A DNA stretch of 64,000 bases from Streptomyces regalis (GTDB lineage: Bacteria; Actinomycetota; Actinomycetes; Streptomycetales; Streptomycetaceae): assembly GCF_001509475.1 (NCBI RefSeq), contig NZ_LLZG01000001.1:1-64000 (forward strand). Direction: 5' to 3'. Below, piece by piece: positions 17,225 through 24,878 of this stretch (position 1 is its first letter; every line of letters starts with the position of its first letter). Made by a program: the position numbers and the translations under genes. The notes below the pieces were generated by a model, which saw only the letters and a list, made by a program, of their open reading frames with translations, ran no database searches and was not told the DNA's origin.

Positions 17225-17736
17225 GGCTCCGGGGGTCAACGCGTGGTCGCTCAGGCCTGGGCGCGAGGTGAGCGCTTCGGCGAGGGGCGGGTCGAAGAAC
17301 GCGGCGACGGCGGGCGCTGTGCGCTTCGCGAGGTCGCGGCCGTCGCCGGGGCTCAGCGTGCGACGGCTCCCGAACAACCCTCCCGCGCTGTCGCCGAGCA
17401 CGGGCCCCCGCGCCCCAGCGCTCCGCGTCGCCACCAACCTGCTCGAACGGAACACGAACGACAGGGCCGGGGCGATTGCGGTGGCGGTGACGGACAGTGC
17501 CGAGCCCGGGTGATACGCACAGCCTTGCCACGACCAGGAGACGCCACCGCCTGGCATACCGGCCACGCTTGAGGCCAACCAAGACGCGAGACCTCTCGGC
17601 CGGCCCGGCGGTAGAGTCCACACGTGCGTTGATCTTCCGGGCGGTGGCCAAGCGCCGCCGCAGACGGTGCCGGCGGCCCCTTCAGACGGGGCCGTCCGGT
17701 CGGCATACCCGTCACCATTCCACCGGAGTTCACGTA
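17225..17736. other. No confident gene; degenerate region
   Basis: Between the hypothetical tail and the broken nucleotidyltransferase there is no complete gene. The minus-strand frame continuing from 17224 to about 17500 keeps coding-like base bias ('AKRTAPAVAAFFDPPLAEAL'), so part of it may once have been coding. No RNA, repeat or hairpin of note. Confidence 0.35.
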
Positions 17737-18351
17737 ATGACTGCTCAGCAACCCCTCACCTACGACGCGTTCATCGAACTCGCCGCCGCTGATTCAGCCG
17801 TCGTCGGCTTGGTCCTCAAGGGTTCCCGGGCCCACGACGGCATGACCACCGAGCACTCCGACCACGACTTGTACGTCGTCCTTGCCGACGCCGCGGCACC
17901 GGCTCTCACCCGGTTCACGGGGCACCGCACCGCGGAGCTCGACCTCGTCATCCTCTCCGTCGACGAGTTCCGCGCCGCCGGAATGCGACGCCGATGAAGC
18001 ATTCCGGGACGCGGGTGGTTGGCTCGACGCCTACGCCAATTCGCTGTACCGCTCGATCAAGAACGACCGCGACGGGCATGCACGCGCGGCCCGTCTCGAC
18101 GCCGCCGACAGCATCCGGTTTACCTGGAGTGGGAGCTTGCCCGGTTCCCGCTGCCCGACTGGGACACCGGCATGCTGCTCGGCGCGGTGGACCGCATCTC
18201 GGCAACAGGCGACGTATCCACCCAGCGCCGTCTCTTCGCCCACGTCGAGGCGTTGGCCCGGCGGGCCGGGCACGGCGCGGTGCTGGACGCCTGGAGCGAG
18301 GACCTGGACTTGATGCGTCAGCACCCTGGTGGAAGGCACCTCTGCTCGTGA
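17737..18351 (+). pseudogene. Nucleotidyltransferase-like gene broken by two frame changes
   Basis: A GGAG ribosome site and ATG at 17737 start a nucleotidyltransferase head, 'VLKGSRAHDGMTTEHSDHDL', with the GS...HSDHD catalytic motif. The frame hits a stop at 17997. Homology continues in frame +1 as 'GGWLDAYANSLYRSIKNDRD', then returns to the first frame as 'YLEWELARFPLPDWDTGMLL' and 'AHVEALARRAGHGAVLDAWS'. The pieces line up in order with one protein of roughly 250 residues but lack the segments between, so two small deletions with frame changes are the likely cause. The C-terminal helical domain resembles substrate-binding parts of aminoglycoside-type enzymes; the original substrate is unknown. 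Confidence 0.7.
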
Positions 18352-18465
18352 AGGTGAAGGACGCACGACCATCCGGACCTCCTCCGCGCGGCGTGCTTCC
18401 GGCTTCCGCGCGCGTGGTGTGCCCTGAGAGGTCAGAACGGCTCACCCGCGAAGGAGACACACGGC

Positions 18466-18858
18466 ATGCTCGGACAATCGCAGGCGTTCAGCGGTTTCTC
18501 GGTCGACGACCTCGGCGAGGCCCGCCGGTTCTACGGTGAGATTCTCGGCCTCGCGGTGGAGGAGACCGGGGAGGGGGACATGCGGATGCTGACCATCAAG
18601 CTCGGCAGCGGCGCGCAGGTCTTCGTCTACCCCAAGGAGCAGCACACCCCCGCGACGTTCACGATTCTGAACTTCCCCGTGGACGACATCGAGGCCGCGG
18701 TCGGCGAACTGGAGCGGCGCGGCGTGACCTTTGAGCGTTACGCCGGATTCGACCACGACGAGAAGGGCATCGTCCGGGTCGGCAACGGCGGCCCGGCGGC
18801 GATCGCGTGGTTCACCGATCCCGCCGGGAACGTCCTCTCCGTGCTCCAGGAGAACTGA
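18466..18858 (+). CDS. VOC-superfamily (glyoxalase/bleomycin-resistance-like) protein
   Basis: 130 aa, one VOC module built of two beta-alpha-beta-beta-beta repeats: '[20 protein letters not shown]' starts the first and '[20 protein letters not shown]' the second, with the closing '[15 protein letters not shown]' strand that carries the usual C-terminal Glu/Gln ligand position. VOC proteins are metal-dependent isomerases, dioxygenases or drug-binding proteins; the substrate cannot be deduced. GAAGGAG precedes the ATG. It stands alone after a pseudogene. Confidence 0.9.
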   Translation: MLGQSQAFSGFSVDDLGEARRFYGEILGLAVEETGEGDMRMLTIKLGSGAQVFVYPKEQHTPATFTILNFPVDDIEAAVGELERRGVTFERYAGFDHDEKGIVRVGNGGPAAIAWFTDPAGNVLSVLQEN

Positions 18859-18894
18859 CCGGCCGACCGTACTGTGCCGCAGCCGCAGCAGTGG

Positions 18895-19242
18895 TCACAG
18901 CGTGAAGCTGATGACCTGTCCGTCGGTCTCGACGTTGGCGCCGCTGATGTTGATGGAGTCGTAGCAGCCGTGACTGCTGAAGACCTGGACCCATTGGCCG
19001 GCGGGCACGGGGACGGAGATGTCCTTCGCCCGGCCGACGATGAAGCCGCTGTGGCAGGTGTAGACGCCTGCGGTCTGGGTCATGACCGAGTCCCCGTCGG
19101 TGATCGTGACGCGGAGTGTGGCGGTGACCTCCGCCTGGGCCGCGGCTGATGCGGGTGTCGTGAGGGCCGGCGCACCTGCCACTGCGAGCCCTGCGGCAAG
19201 GGCGGAGACGCGAGTACGGCCAGGAGCGGGACGAAGACGCAT
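18895..19242 (-). CDS. Small secreted protein of unknown function
   Basis: 115 aa. A Sec signal peptide (basic 'MRLRPAPGRTR', hydrophobic core, cleavage near 'ASAAA') is followed by an 80-residue beta-rich domain with two cysteines ('VYTCHSGFIV' and 'SSHGCYDSIN') that probably form a disulfide. No family recognised beyond the general pattern of short exported Streptomyces proteins. GGAG precedes the ATG. Convergent with the VOC gene. Confidence 0.7.
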   Translation of the reverse strand: MRLRPAPGRTRVSALAAGLAVAGAPALTTPASAAAQAEVTATLRVTITDGDSVMTQTAGVYTCHSGFIVGRAKDISVPVPAGQWVQVFSSHGCYDSINISGANVETDGQVISFTL

Positions 19243-19613
19243 GAAGAACTCCGGATTCTCGGCTCCGGGCGCTCGGCTGCGCCGGAGTGGGGGTGCCTCG
19301 AAACGGTTGCCCGGCGCTGTGGGGAAGCGCCGTCCGGATTATTGAACGTTCCACATCTCACGCGCCACATCGGCTTCGGCCATGTTCCCGTGCAACGGCG
19401 GACAGGTCGTTCTTGGCGTGGCCGAGGGCACGGCGGGTCGGATCGCCGAGCATTGCGTCCGGCGTACATCCGATCCCGGACGCGACCAGTCACTCCGGCC
19501 CAGGCGTCCACGCCAGAGAATCGTGATCCCCTCGCACCCCATCCCGCGACGGTTCCGCATGGGGTGATCCGGGGCCGGGAATCGGCGCGCAGGTGCGCTG
19601 GTTGTCGTACGGC
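19243..19613. other. Intergenic region without a recognisable gene
   Basis: 371 bp between the small secreted protein (minus) and phzF-like gene (plus), holding both promoters. Short open frames on either strand have no ribosome site or recognisable product. Nothing else seen. Confidence 0.5.
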
Positions 19614-20522
19614 ATGGAGATCAACGAGCGGGCCGTCGGCGCCCTCGATGCGCTGCACTACACCGCGTTCTCGTCCCACCCGGACGGCGGCAACCCGGCG
19701 GGCGTGGTCCTGGACGCCTCCGGCCTCGACGATGCCGAGATGCTGGCGATCGCCGCCCAGTTGGGTTACAGCGAGTCCGCGTTTCTGACCGGTCCGCCCG
19801 AGGAACCGGTCGGGGGAGAGGAACCGGTCGGGGAACCCGGGCGGGCCTTCACCATCCGTTACTTCAGCCCTCGGGCAGAGGTGCCCTTCTGTGGCCACGC
19901 CACCGTCGCCGCCTCCGTGGCCCTGGCCGAGCGGATCGGTCCGGGCGATCTGGTCTTCGCCACCCGCGCGGGCACGGTGCCGGTGACCGTCACGGATGAG
20001 GCGGACGGCACGCTCCGGGCGACGTTGACGAGTGTGGAGCCCCGCGTCGAAGAGATCGCCTCGGAGGAACTGGCCGAGGCCCTGGCGGCGCTGGACTGGC
20101 CGTCGGCCGACCTCGACCCGCTGCTGCCTCCTCGCATCGCCTTCGCCGGCGCCCGGCATCTGGTGCTGGCGGCCGGCAGCCGGGAACGGCTCGCGGACCT
20201 CTCGTACGACTTCGAGCGGCTCGCCGCCCTGATGCGGAAGCTGGATCTGACGACCGTGCAGCTGGTGTGGCGCGCCGCGGACACCGTCTTCCACGTCCGC
20301 GACCCCTTCCCGATCGGCGGTGTCGTGGAGGACCCGGCCACCGGTGCCGCAGCCGCCGCCTTCGGGGCGTACGCGCGTGAACTCGCCCTGGTGCCCGCGG
20401 AGTCGGTGCTCACCCTGCACCAGGGCGAGGACATGGGCAGGCCGGGCGTGCTGACCGTGACCCTGCACGCCGGTGACCCGAGGGTCCGGGTCAGTGGAAC
20501 GGGCACCCGCATGCCCCGGTGA
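19614..20522 (+). CDS. PhzF-family epimerase/isomerase
   Basis: 302 aa, normal length for PhzF/YddE proteins. 'LHYTAFSSHPDGGNPAGVVL' opens the first diaminopimelate-epimerase-like lobe; the catalytic Glu is in 'LGYSESAFL'. 'YFSPRAEVPFCGHATVAAS' is the family signature, and 'EDPATGAAAAAFGAY' belongs to the second lobe. PhzF enzymes isomerise small metabolites (DHHA in phenazine synthesis), but most members, including lone ones such as this, have unknown substrates. The in-frame GTG at 19593 is an alternative start; the ATG at 19614 is nearer to the conserved region. An insertion of two 'EEPVG' copies lies at residues 55-70. Confidence 0.9.
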   Translation: MEINERAVGALDALHYTAFSSHPDGGNPAGVVLDASGLDDAEMLAIAAQLGYSESAFLTGPPEEPVGGEEPVGEPGRAFTIRYFSPRAEVPFCGHATVAASVALAERIGPGDLVFATRAGTVPVTVTDEADGTLRATLTSVEPRVEEIASEELAEALAALDWPSADLDPLLPPRIAFAGARHLVLAAGSRERLADLSYDFERLAALMRKLDLTTVQLVWRAADTVFHVRDPFPIGGVVEDPATGAAAAAFGAYARELALVPAESVLTLHQGEDMGRPGVLTVTLHAGDPRVRVSGTGTRMPR

Positions 20523-20569
20523 CGCCGAAGGGCGGGGCGCCTCGTCACCGACCGCGGCACTCTCAGGGA

Positions 20570-22019
20570 ATGATGACCCTCATGGCGAGCATCGTCGTAC
20601 TGGGAGCCGCGCTCGGCGGCCTGCAGACAGCCCTGCTGTTGGCCGCGGACGGGCATCAGGTGACCGTGCTGGAGCGCGACCCGCATCCCGCGCCGTCGGA
20701 CCCGGACGCGGTGTGGTCGCACTGGCATCGCCCCGGCATCCCGCAGTTGCGCCTCACCCACCTCCCGCTCGCCCGCTGGCTTCAACTGGCCGAGGCGCAT
20801 CTGCCGGCTCTGGTCGCGCAGATGACGGAGGCCGGAGCCGTCCGCATGAACGTGCTGGCGCCGGAACCGGGCCTGCGGGGAGGCCTGCTGGCCGCCGACG
20901 CGCGCTTCGACACGTTGGCCGCCCGGCGCTGTCTGCTCGAGCACGCCGCCACGCGCGCGGCCGTGGCGGCCGGTGTCCGCATCGAGCGGGGCATCGTGTG
21001 CCGAGGGTTGCGCAGCCCGGGCGGCGGGCGGATCACCGGTCCTCCCGCGCCCGGTCGGCGTGCACCGCATGTCACGGGGGTCGAGACCAGCACGGGGCCG
21101 CTGGAAGCCGATCTGGTCGTCGACTGCACAGGCCGCCGTTCGCTGCTCCCCTCCTGGTTGCGGGACATCGGCGTACCGGGCCCGGTCGAGGAAGTCGGGC
21201 GGCGCGGCTTCACCTACTGCTGCCGCTACTTCCGGTCGGCCGACGGCGCCCTGCCGGCCCGTACGTTCCCGCTGCTCGCCGAGCACGGTTCCCTCGGTCT
21301 GCTGCGCATCCGGGCCGACCACGGCACCTACTCGCTCGGCCTCATCAGCCGCAGCGACGACCACGAACTGCGTCGCCTGCTGCGCCACGAACGCGCCTGG
21401 TCGGCCGCCGTGCGCCGGTTCCCCGGCGCGGATGCGTGGCTCGAAGGGCCGGCCCATCACCGACGGCGTCCAGATCATGGCCGGCCTCACAGACCGCAAG
21501 CGGACCCTGTACGACGCCGACGTCGAACGCCCCTGTGTCACCGGGCTGGTGGCCGTCGGCGACGCGTGGGCGGTCACCGTGCCGACCATCGGGCGTGGGC
21601 TGGCGATGAGCCTGCAGCACAGTGTGCTGCTGCGTGACGTCCTCCGGCAGACGGGCGCCGACGACCCCGTGGCTCTCGTCATCGCGTTCGGCCGGGCTAC
21701 GCGGGACGGTCTTGGAGACGCGTACCGGCGGTGCACCTCCTACACCCGTCACCGACTGGCCGAGATGGACGCACACGCGGTCGGCCGCCTCTATCGGCAC
21801 CCCGACTGGGACCGGGCCAGGGCGCTGGCGCTGCTGGCGGGGCGCGACCCGGACGCCCTGCGGGCGGAGCGTGTCGGGGCACATCTCCTGCCCGGTGCGG
21901 GGGCGGAGCTGAGCGCTCCGGCCCTGGCCGAGGCGGTGGCGCGGCTCGTACCCGAGGTCGAGCAGCGGATGCCGCCGGGGCCCGCGCGGGAGGAACTCCT
22001 CGACGCCGTCAGGGCTTGA
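20570..22019 (+). pseudogene. FAD-dependent monooxygenase/oxidoreductase with one frameshift
   Basis: The N-terminal 290 or so residues in one frame form a Rossmann FAD domain ('VLGAALGGLQTALLLAADGH', acidic end 'VLERD') and the mid strand 'LVVDCTGRRSLLPSWLRDIG'. At about 21449 the frame must shift by one base (an extra C in GGGCCGG) to continue as 'RPITDGVQIMAGLTDRKRTL' and 'LVAVGDAWAVTVPTIGRGLA', the GD motif that binds FAD phosphoribityl, through to a stop at 22019. Joined, it makes about 482 aa, complete for the family. The single-base nature leaves open a sequencing error. The dinucleotide loop reads GAALGG rather than GxGxxG. Substrate unknown. The inverted-repeat element at 22018 overlaps its stop codon. 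Confidence 0.72.
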
Positions 22020-22188
22020 GGGCCTGTCCGGCGGATCATGCCGGCGTCGCGGTGCCTGGCACGTGCATCTACCGCGTTGTCGTCGGTCGCCGACTCCTCC
22101 GCCTTGCAGCTGCACGCACCAGACACCGCTCGGCTCGGCCGGTCTGCACTGTTTCTTGCAGCCGGCCTGATCCGCCGGACAGGCCCTC
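22018..22188. mobile_element. 171-bp MITE-like element with 21-bp perfect terminal inverted repeats
   Basis: The left arm 22018-22038 (core GGCCTGTCCGGCGGATCA) and right arm 22168-22188 are exact 21-bp complements. The 129 bp between encodes nothing recognisable. Ends starting GGGCCTGTCC resemble the termini of Streptomyces IS4/IS5-type elements, so this is probably an internally deleted, non-autonomous copy or solo remnant. I see no clear target-site duplication. The left arm overlaps the TGA of the flavoprotein gene. Confidence 0.7.
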
Positions 22189-22314
22189 GGGCGCGTCTGT
22201 TCGGTCCGGCAGCGTCAGAGCACCTACCTTGATTTGCGCACGGTCGGCGAACACAACCACCCTTGAGCGCGTCGCGACCCGACGGCTCAGGCCCGATACA
22301 CCGGAGAGCGCCCC

Positions 22315-22701
22315 ATGAGGATCCACCTGTCCAGCGTCTTCGTCGACGACCAGGACAAGGCCCTGCGTTTCTATACCGACCTGCTGGGCTTCGTGAAGAA
22401 ACACGACGTCCCGATGGGCCAGGACCGGTGGCTGACCGTGGTCTCGCCGGAAGAGCCCGACGGGACCGAACTGCTGCTCGAGCCCTCCGGCCATCCCGCG
22501 GTGCAGTCGTACAAGACGGCGCTGGTCCAGGACGGCATCCCGGCCGCCTCCTTCGCCGTGGACGACGTGCAGGCGGAGTTCAACCGGCTGCGCGAGCTCG
22601 GCGTGCGGTTCGCCCAGGAGCCGCTGGCGATGGGCACGGTCACCACAGCGGTGCTGGACGACACCTGCGGCAACCTGATCCAGATCGTGCACAGCAAGTA
22701 A
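22315..22701 (+). CDS. VOC-superfamily (glyoxalase-like) protein
   Basis: 128 aa. 'MRIHLSSVFVDDQDKALRFY' and 'ASFAVDDVQAEFNRLRELGV' begin the two VOC half-modules; 'TAVLDDTCGNLIQIVH' ends the fold with the expected metal-ligand position. Similar proteins are often annotated as glyoxalases, but the substrate here is unknown. A 'GGAGAG' sequence precedes the ATG. Convergent with the secreted metalloprotease, a hairpin at 22775-22806 separating them. Confidence 0.9.
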   Translation: MRIHLSSVFVDDQDKALRFYTDLLGFVKKHDVPMGQDRWLTVVSPEEPDGTELLLEPSGHPAVQSYKTALVQDGIPAASFAVDDVQAEFNRLRELGVRFAQEPLAMGTVTTAVLDDTCGNLIQIVHSK

Positions 22702-22774
22702 GGGCCTGTAAGGGACTTAAGGGCCTTCTTGCGGCGCTGCCCCGCAGCCTGCCGCAGGGTCTGACGGGAGGGCT

Positions 22775-22806
22775 GGTGCCCGGGAGCGTTCTGAGGCCCG
22801 GGCACC
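22775..22806. terminator. Bidirectional hairpin between convergent genes
   Basis: GGTGCCCGGG (22775-22784) and its exact complement at 22797-22806 enclose a 12-nt loop, between the ends of the VOC gene (22701) and the metalloprotease gene (22823). Confidence 0.6.
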
Positions 22807-22822
22807 GACCCGACCCCTGGGA

Positions 22823-23482
22823 TCACAGGCCGTCGCGCACCATCGCGGCGACGATCTGGACGTGGCGGTCGGCCGCCGTGTTCGAGAACTCGTTGTCGTA
22901 GTTCAGTCCGTACGGCCAGAAGTGGCCACCGCCGGTGGAGATTTTGGCGCTCGCACCGTCGTACTGCCTGACCAGAGCCGTGGCCTGAGCACCCGTCCAG
23001 GTGCCGCTGCCACCGAGGCGGGACCAGCCCGAGCTCGTCCCCACGCCGATGGTGTGGGCGATCTCGTGCAGCGCGGTCCGCTCGTTCATGTAGCTACGGT
23101 TGCCGAAGCGGATGGTTCCGTTGATGTTGCCGTCGGCGGTGGGCACGCCCGGGTCGTAGCGGACGGTGATGGTCTTGCCGAGGTCGCTGAGATTGTTGTA
23201 GCGGGCCACCGCGGCGTTCATGGCCCTGGTGATGAGGTCGTAGGCCGTGCGCTGGTCCTCGGTGGGGTTGGCGGCCCGTTCGAGGGTCCAGGTGATGGTG
23301 GCCGCCGCCGATACCTGCCCCTGCGATGCAGAGGTCGACGCCGATGCCGGCGCGGTCTGCGGGGTGGCCTGTGCGATGCCCGGGCCCGCCAGGACGGTGG
23401 CTGCCAACGCGGCGACGACCGCCTTGGTGCGCCAGGGTATGGGTGTGTGCCGAGTGGGCAGCGGGGCTCGTCGTGAACTCAT
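22823..23482 (-). CDS. Secreted zinc metalloprotease-like protein
   Basis: 219 aa. A long signal peptide ('RTKAVVAALAATVLAGPGIA', cleavage near 'QATPQ') leads a domain of about 170 residues. The zinc motif is 'ALHEIAHTIGVG' (HExxHxxG), so the fold is probably metzincin-like, and the region after it ('GGSGTWTGAQATALVRQYDG') suits a small catalytic domain. Actinobacteria carry similar modules alone or fused to ricin-type lectins. The start is supported by AGGAGG. Likely an extracellular protease, convergent with the VOC gene and upstream in the same direction as nothing else. Substrate unknown. Confidence 0.75.
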   Translation of the reverse strand: MSSRRAPLPTRHTPIPWRTKAVVAALAATVLAGPGIAQATPQTAPASASTSASQGQVSAAATITWTLERAANPTEDQRTAYDLITRAMNAAVARYNNLSDLGKTITVRYDPGVPTADGNINGTIRFGNRSYMNERTALHEIAHTIGVGTSSGWSRLGGSGTWTGAQATALVRQYDGASAKISTGGGHFWPYGLNYDNEFSNTAADRHVQIVAAMVRDGL

Positions 23483-23588
23483 CAGGGGTCCTCCTGTGGG
23501 GGGTTGGCCGTCGCGTGTTGGGGGGGCGACGGTTGATCAGTCCGTCCGCCGAGGAAGCGGACGGAGCGGATGAAGCGGACGGAGTCGT

Positions 23589-24596
23589 TCAGGTGCCGAT
23601 CTTTCCGACTCCCGCCCCGGCGCGGACGAGGGAGGGCACGTCGGCCGCGCGGTCCAGCGTGTACGCGTAGTAGGTACGCGGCTCGGTCACCGTCCCGTTG
23701 GTCTCGCAGGCACCGGTCCCGGCGCCGGCGAAGATGTTGTCGCGCTGGACCAGTCGGCCGGGTCCCGACTCGTCGTAGCCACTGGCCGAGTAGCAGGGGT
23801 GGGGGACGGCGTCGAAGTAGTTGGCCTCGACCAGCACGCCCGCGTTCATGGTCGACGCGACGCCGTACACGGCGTTGCCCCTGTAGTAGTTGTTGTAGAC
23901 GTGGACCGGTTCACCGAACCGCACCCGGGGATGCCGCTGTCGCGACCCGTCGAAGAAGTTGTGGTGGATGGAGACCTTCAACTTGCCGGTGTCCTGGCCG
24001 CTGTTGGCGTCGGAGTGGCCGAGCAGCATGCTCTTGTCGGTCTTGTTGAACCAGTTCCACGACACGGTGACGTACTGGGAGCCCCGGACGATGTCGACCG
24101 CCCCGTCGACCGGGGCGACGAACTCGTTGTGGTCGATCCAGATGTGGTGCGACTCCTGGCCGACGTTGACGGCATCGTCCTCGGCGTTCGTGAACCTGAG
24201 GTTGCGCACGATGACGTTGGAGGAGCGGTAGAAGTCCAGGCCGCCGCCGTTGATGACGGCTGACGAACCGACTCCGACGATCGTCTTGTCGGGGCGGACA
24301 CCCTGCTTGCTGGTGATGTCGATGGTGCCCTGCACCCGGATGACCAGCGGGCCCGTGGTGTCGATGTACTCCAGGAACTGCTCGGTGGTGGTGGCGGTCA
24401 CGGTCGGGCCGCCGGCTCCACCGGTGGTGCCGTTCCGGCCGAGCGCGGCGACGGCGGCGAAGCCGGAGGGGGCCGTTTCCGCCAGTGGTGCCGGCGTCTC
24501 CTCGGCTGCGGTACCGGCCGGCATCGTCACCGCGCCGAGCACCAGGGCGAGCGCGAGGGCGGGGACGCCGCGGGGGGCGCGTAGCGACGACCTCAT
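23589..24596 (-). CDS. Secreted pectate lyase, polysaccharide lyase family 1
   Basis: 335 aa. The signal peptide covers about 1-32. The mature part is a right-handed parallel beta-helix with PL1 landmarks: 'VIVRNLRFTNAEDDAVNVG', 'HHIWIDHNEFVAPVDGAVDI' (calcium-binding Asp), and 'HHNFFDGSRQRHPRVRFGE', where the Arg pair includes the catalytic base. It cleaves de-esterified pectin by beta-elimination. The Met at 24596 follows GGGAGGAACCGC. Divergent from the GH30 gene; a palindromic LacI-type operator lies in between, implying sugar-controlled expression. Confidence 0.92.
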   Translation of the reverse strand: MRSSLRAPRGVPALALALVLGAVTMPAGTAAEETPAPLAETAPSGFAAVAALGRNGTTGGAGGPTVTATTTEQFLEYIDTTGPLVIRVQGTIDITSKQGVRPDKTIVGVGSSAVINGGGLDFYRSSNVIVRNLRFTNAEDDAVNVGQESHHIWIDHNEFVAPVDGAVDIVRGSQYVTVSWNWFNKTDKSMLLGHSDANSGQDTGKLKVSIHHNFFDGSRQRHPRVRFGEPVHVYNNYYRGNAVYGVASTMNAGVLVEANYFDAVPHPCYSASGYDESGPGRLVQRDNIFAGAGTGACETNGTVTEPRTYYAYTLDRAADVPSLVRAGAGVGKIGT

Positions 24597-24688
24597 GCGG
24601 TTCCTCCCGGGGTGGGTGGGGGGTTCTTGTTGGGTCGTGCGGAGGCGGGAGCGGAACGGGAAACGGGGGCGGAACGGCAAACGGAGGC

Positions 24689-24702
24689 GGAAAGCGCTTT
24701 CC
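24689..24702. promoter_or_regulatory. LacI-family-type operator, perfect 14-bp palindrome
   Basis: GGAAAGCGCTTTCC lies between the divergent pectate lyase (start 24596) and GH30 (start 24879) genes. Its central CG and A/T-flanked arms fit operators of LacI/GalR regulators, which suggests joint repression of both plant-wall enzymes until an oligosaccharide inducer appears. Confidence 0.65.
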
Positions 24703-24878
24703 AAGGTTTCTCGGATGCTAATCAGATGTTTTGAGCATGTCAACGAACTCTCCGAACCCTCACGTGCAGCCCCAACTCGCCTGCCATCTTGACGAGTTCA
24801 TTACCGTCGCCGAGCATGCCCTGAGCGCGATTCCTTCTGTTCGGTTCTGTTCGCCTCTGTGTTGTGGAAGGGAGTGCC

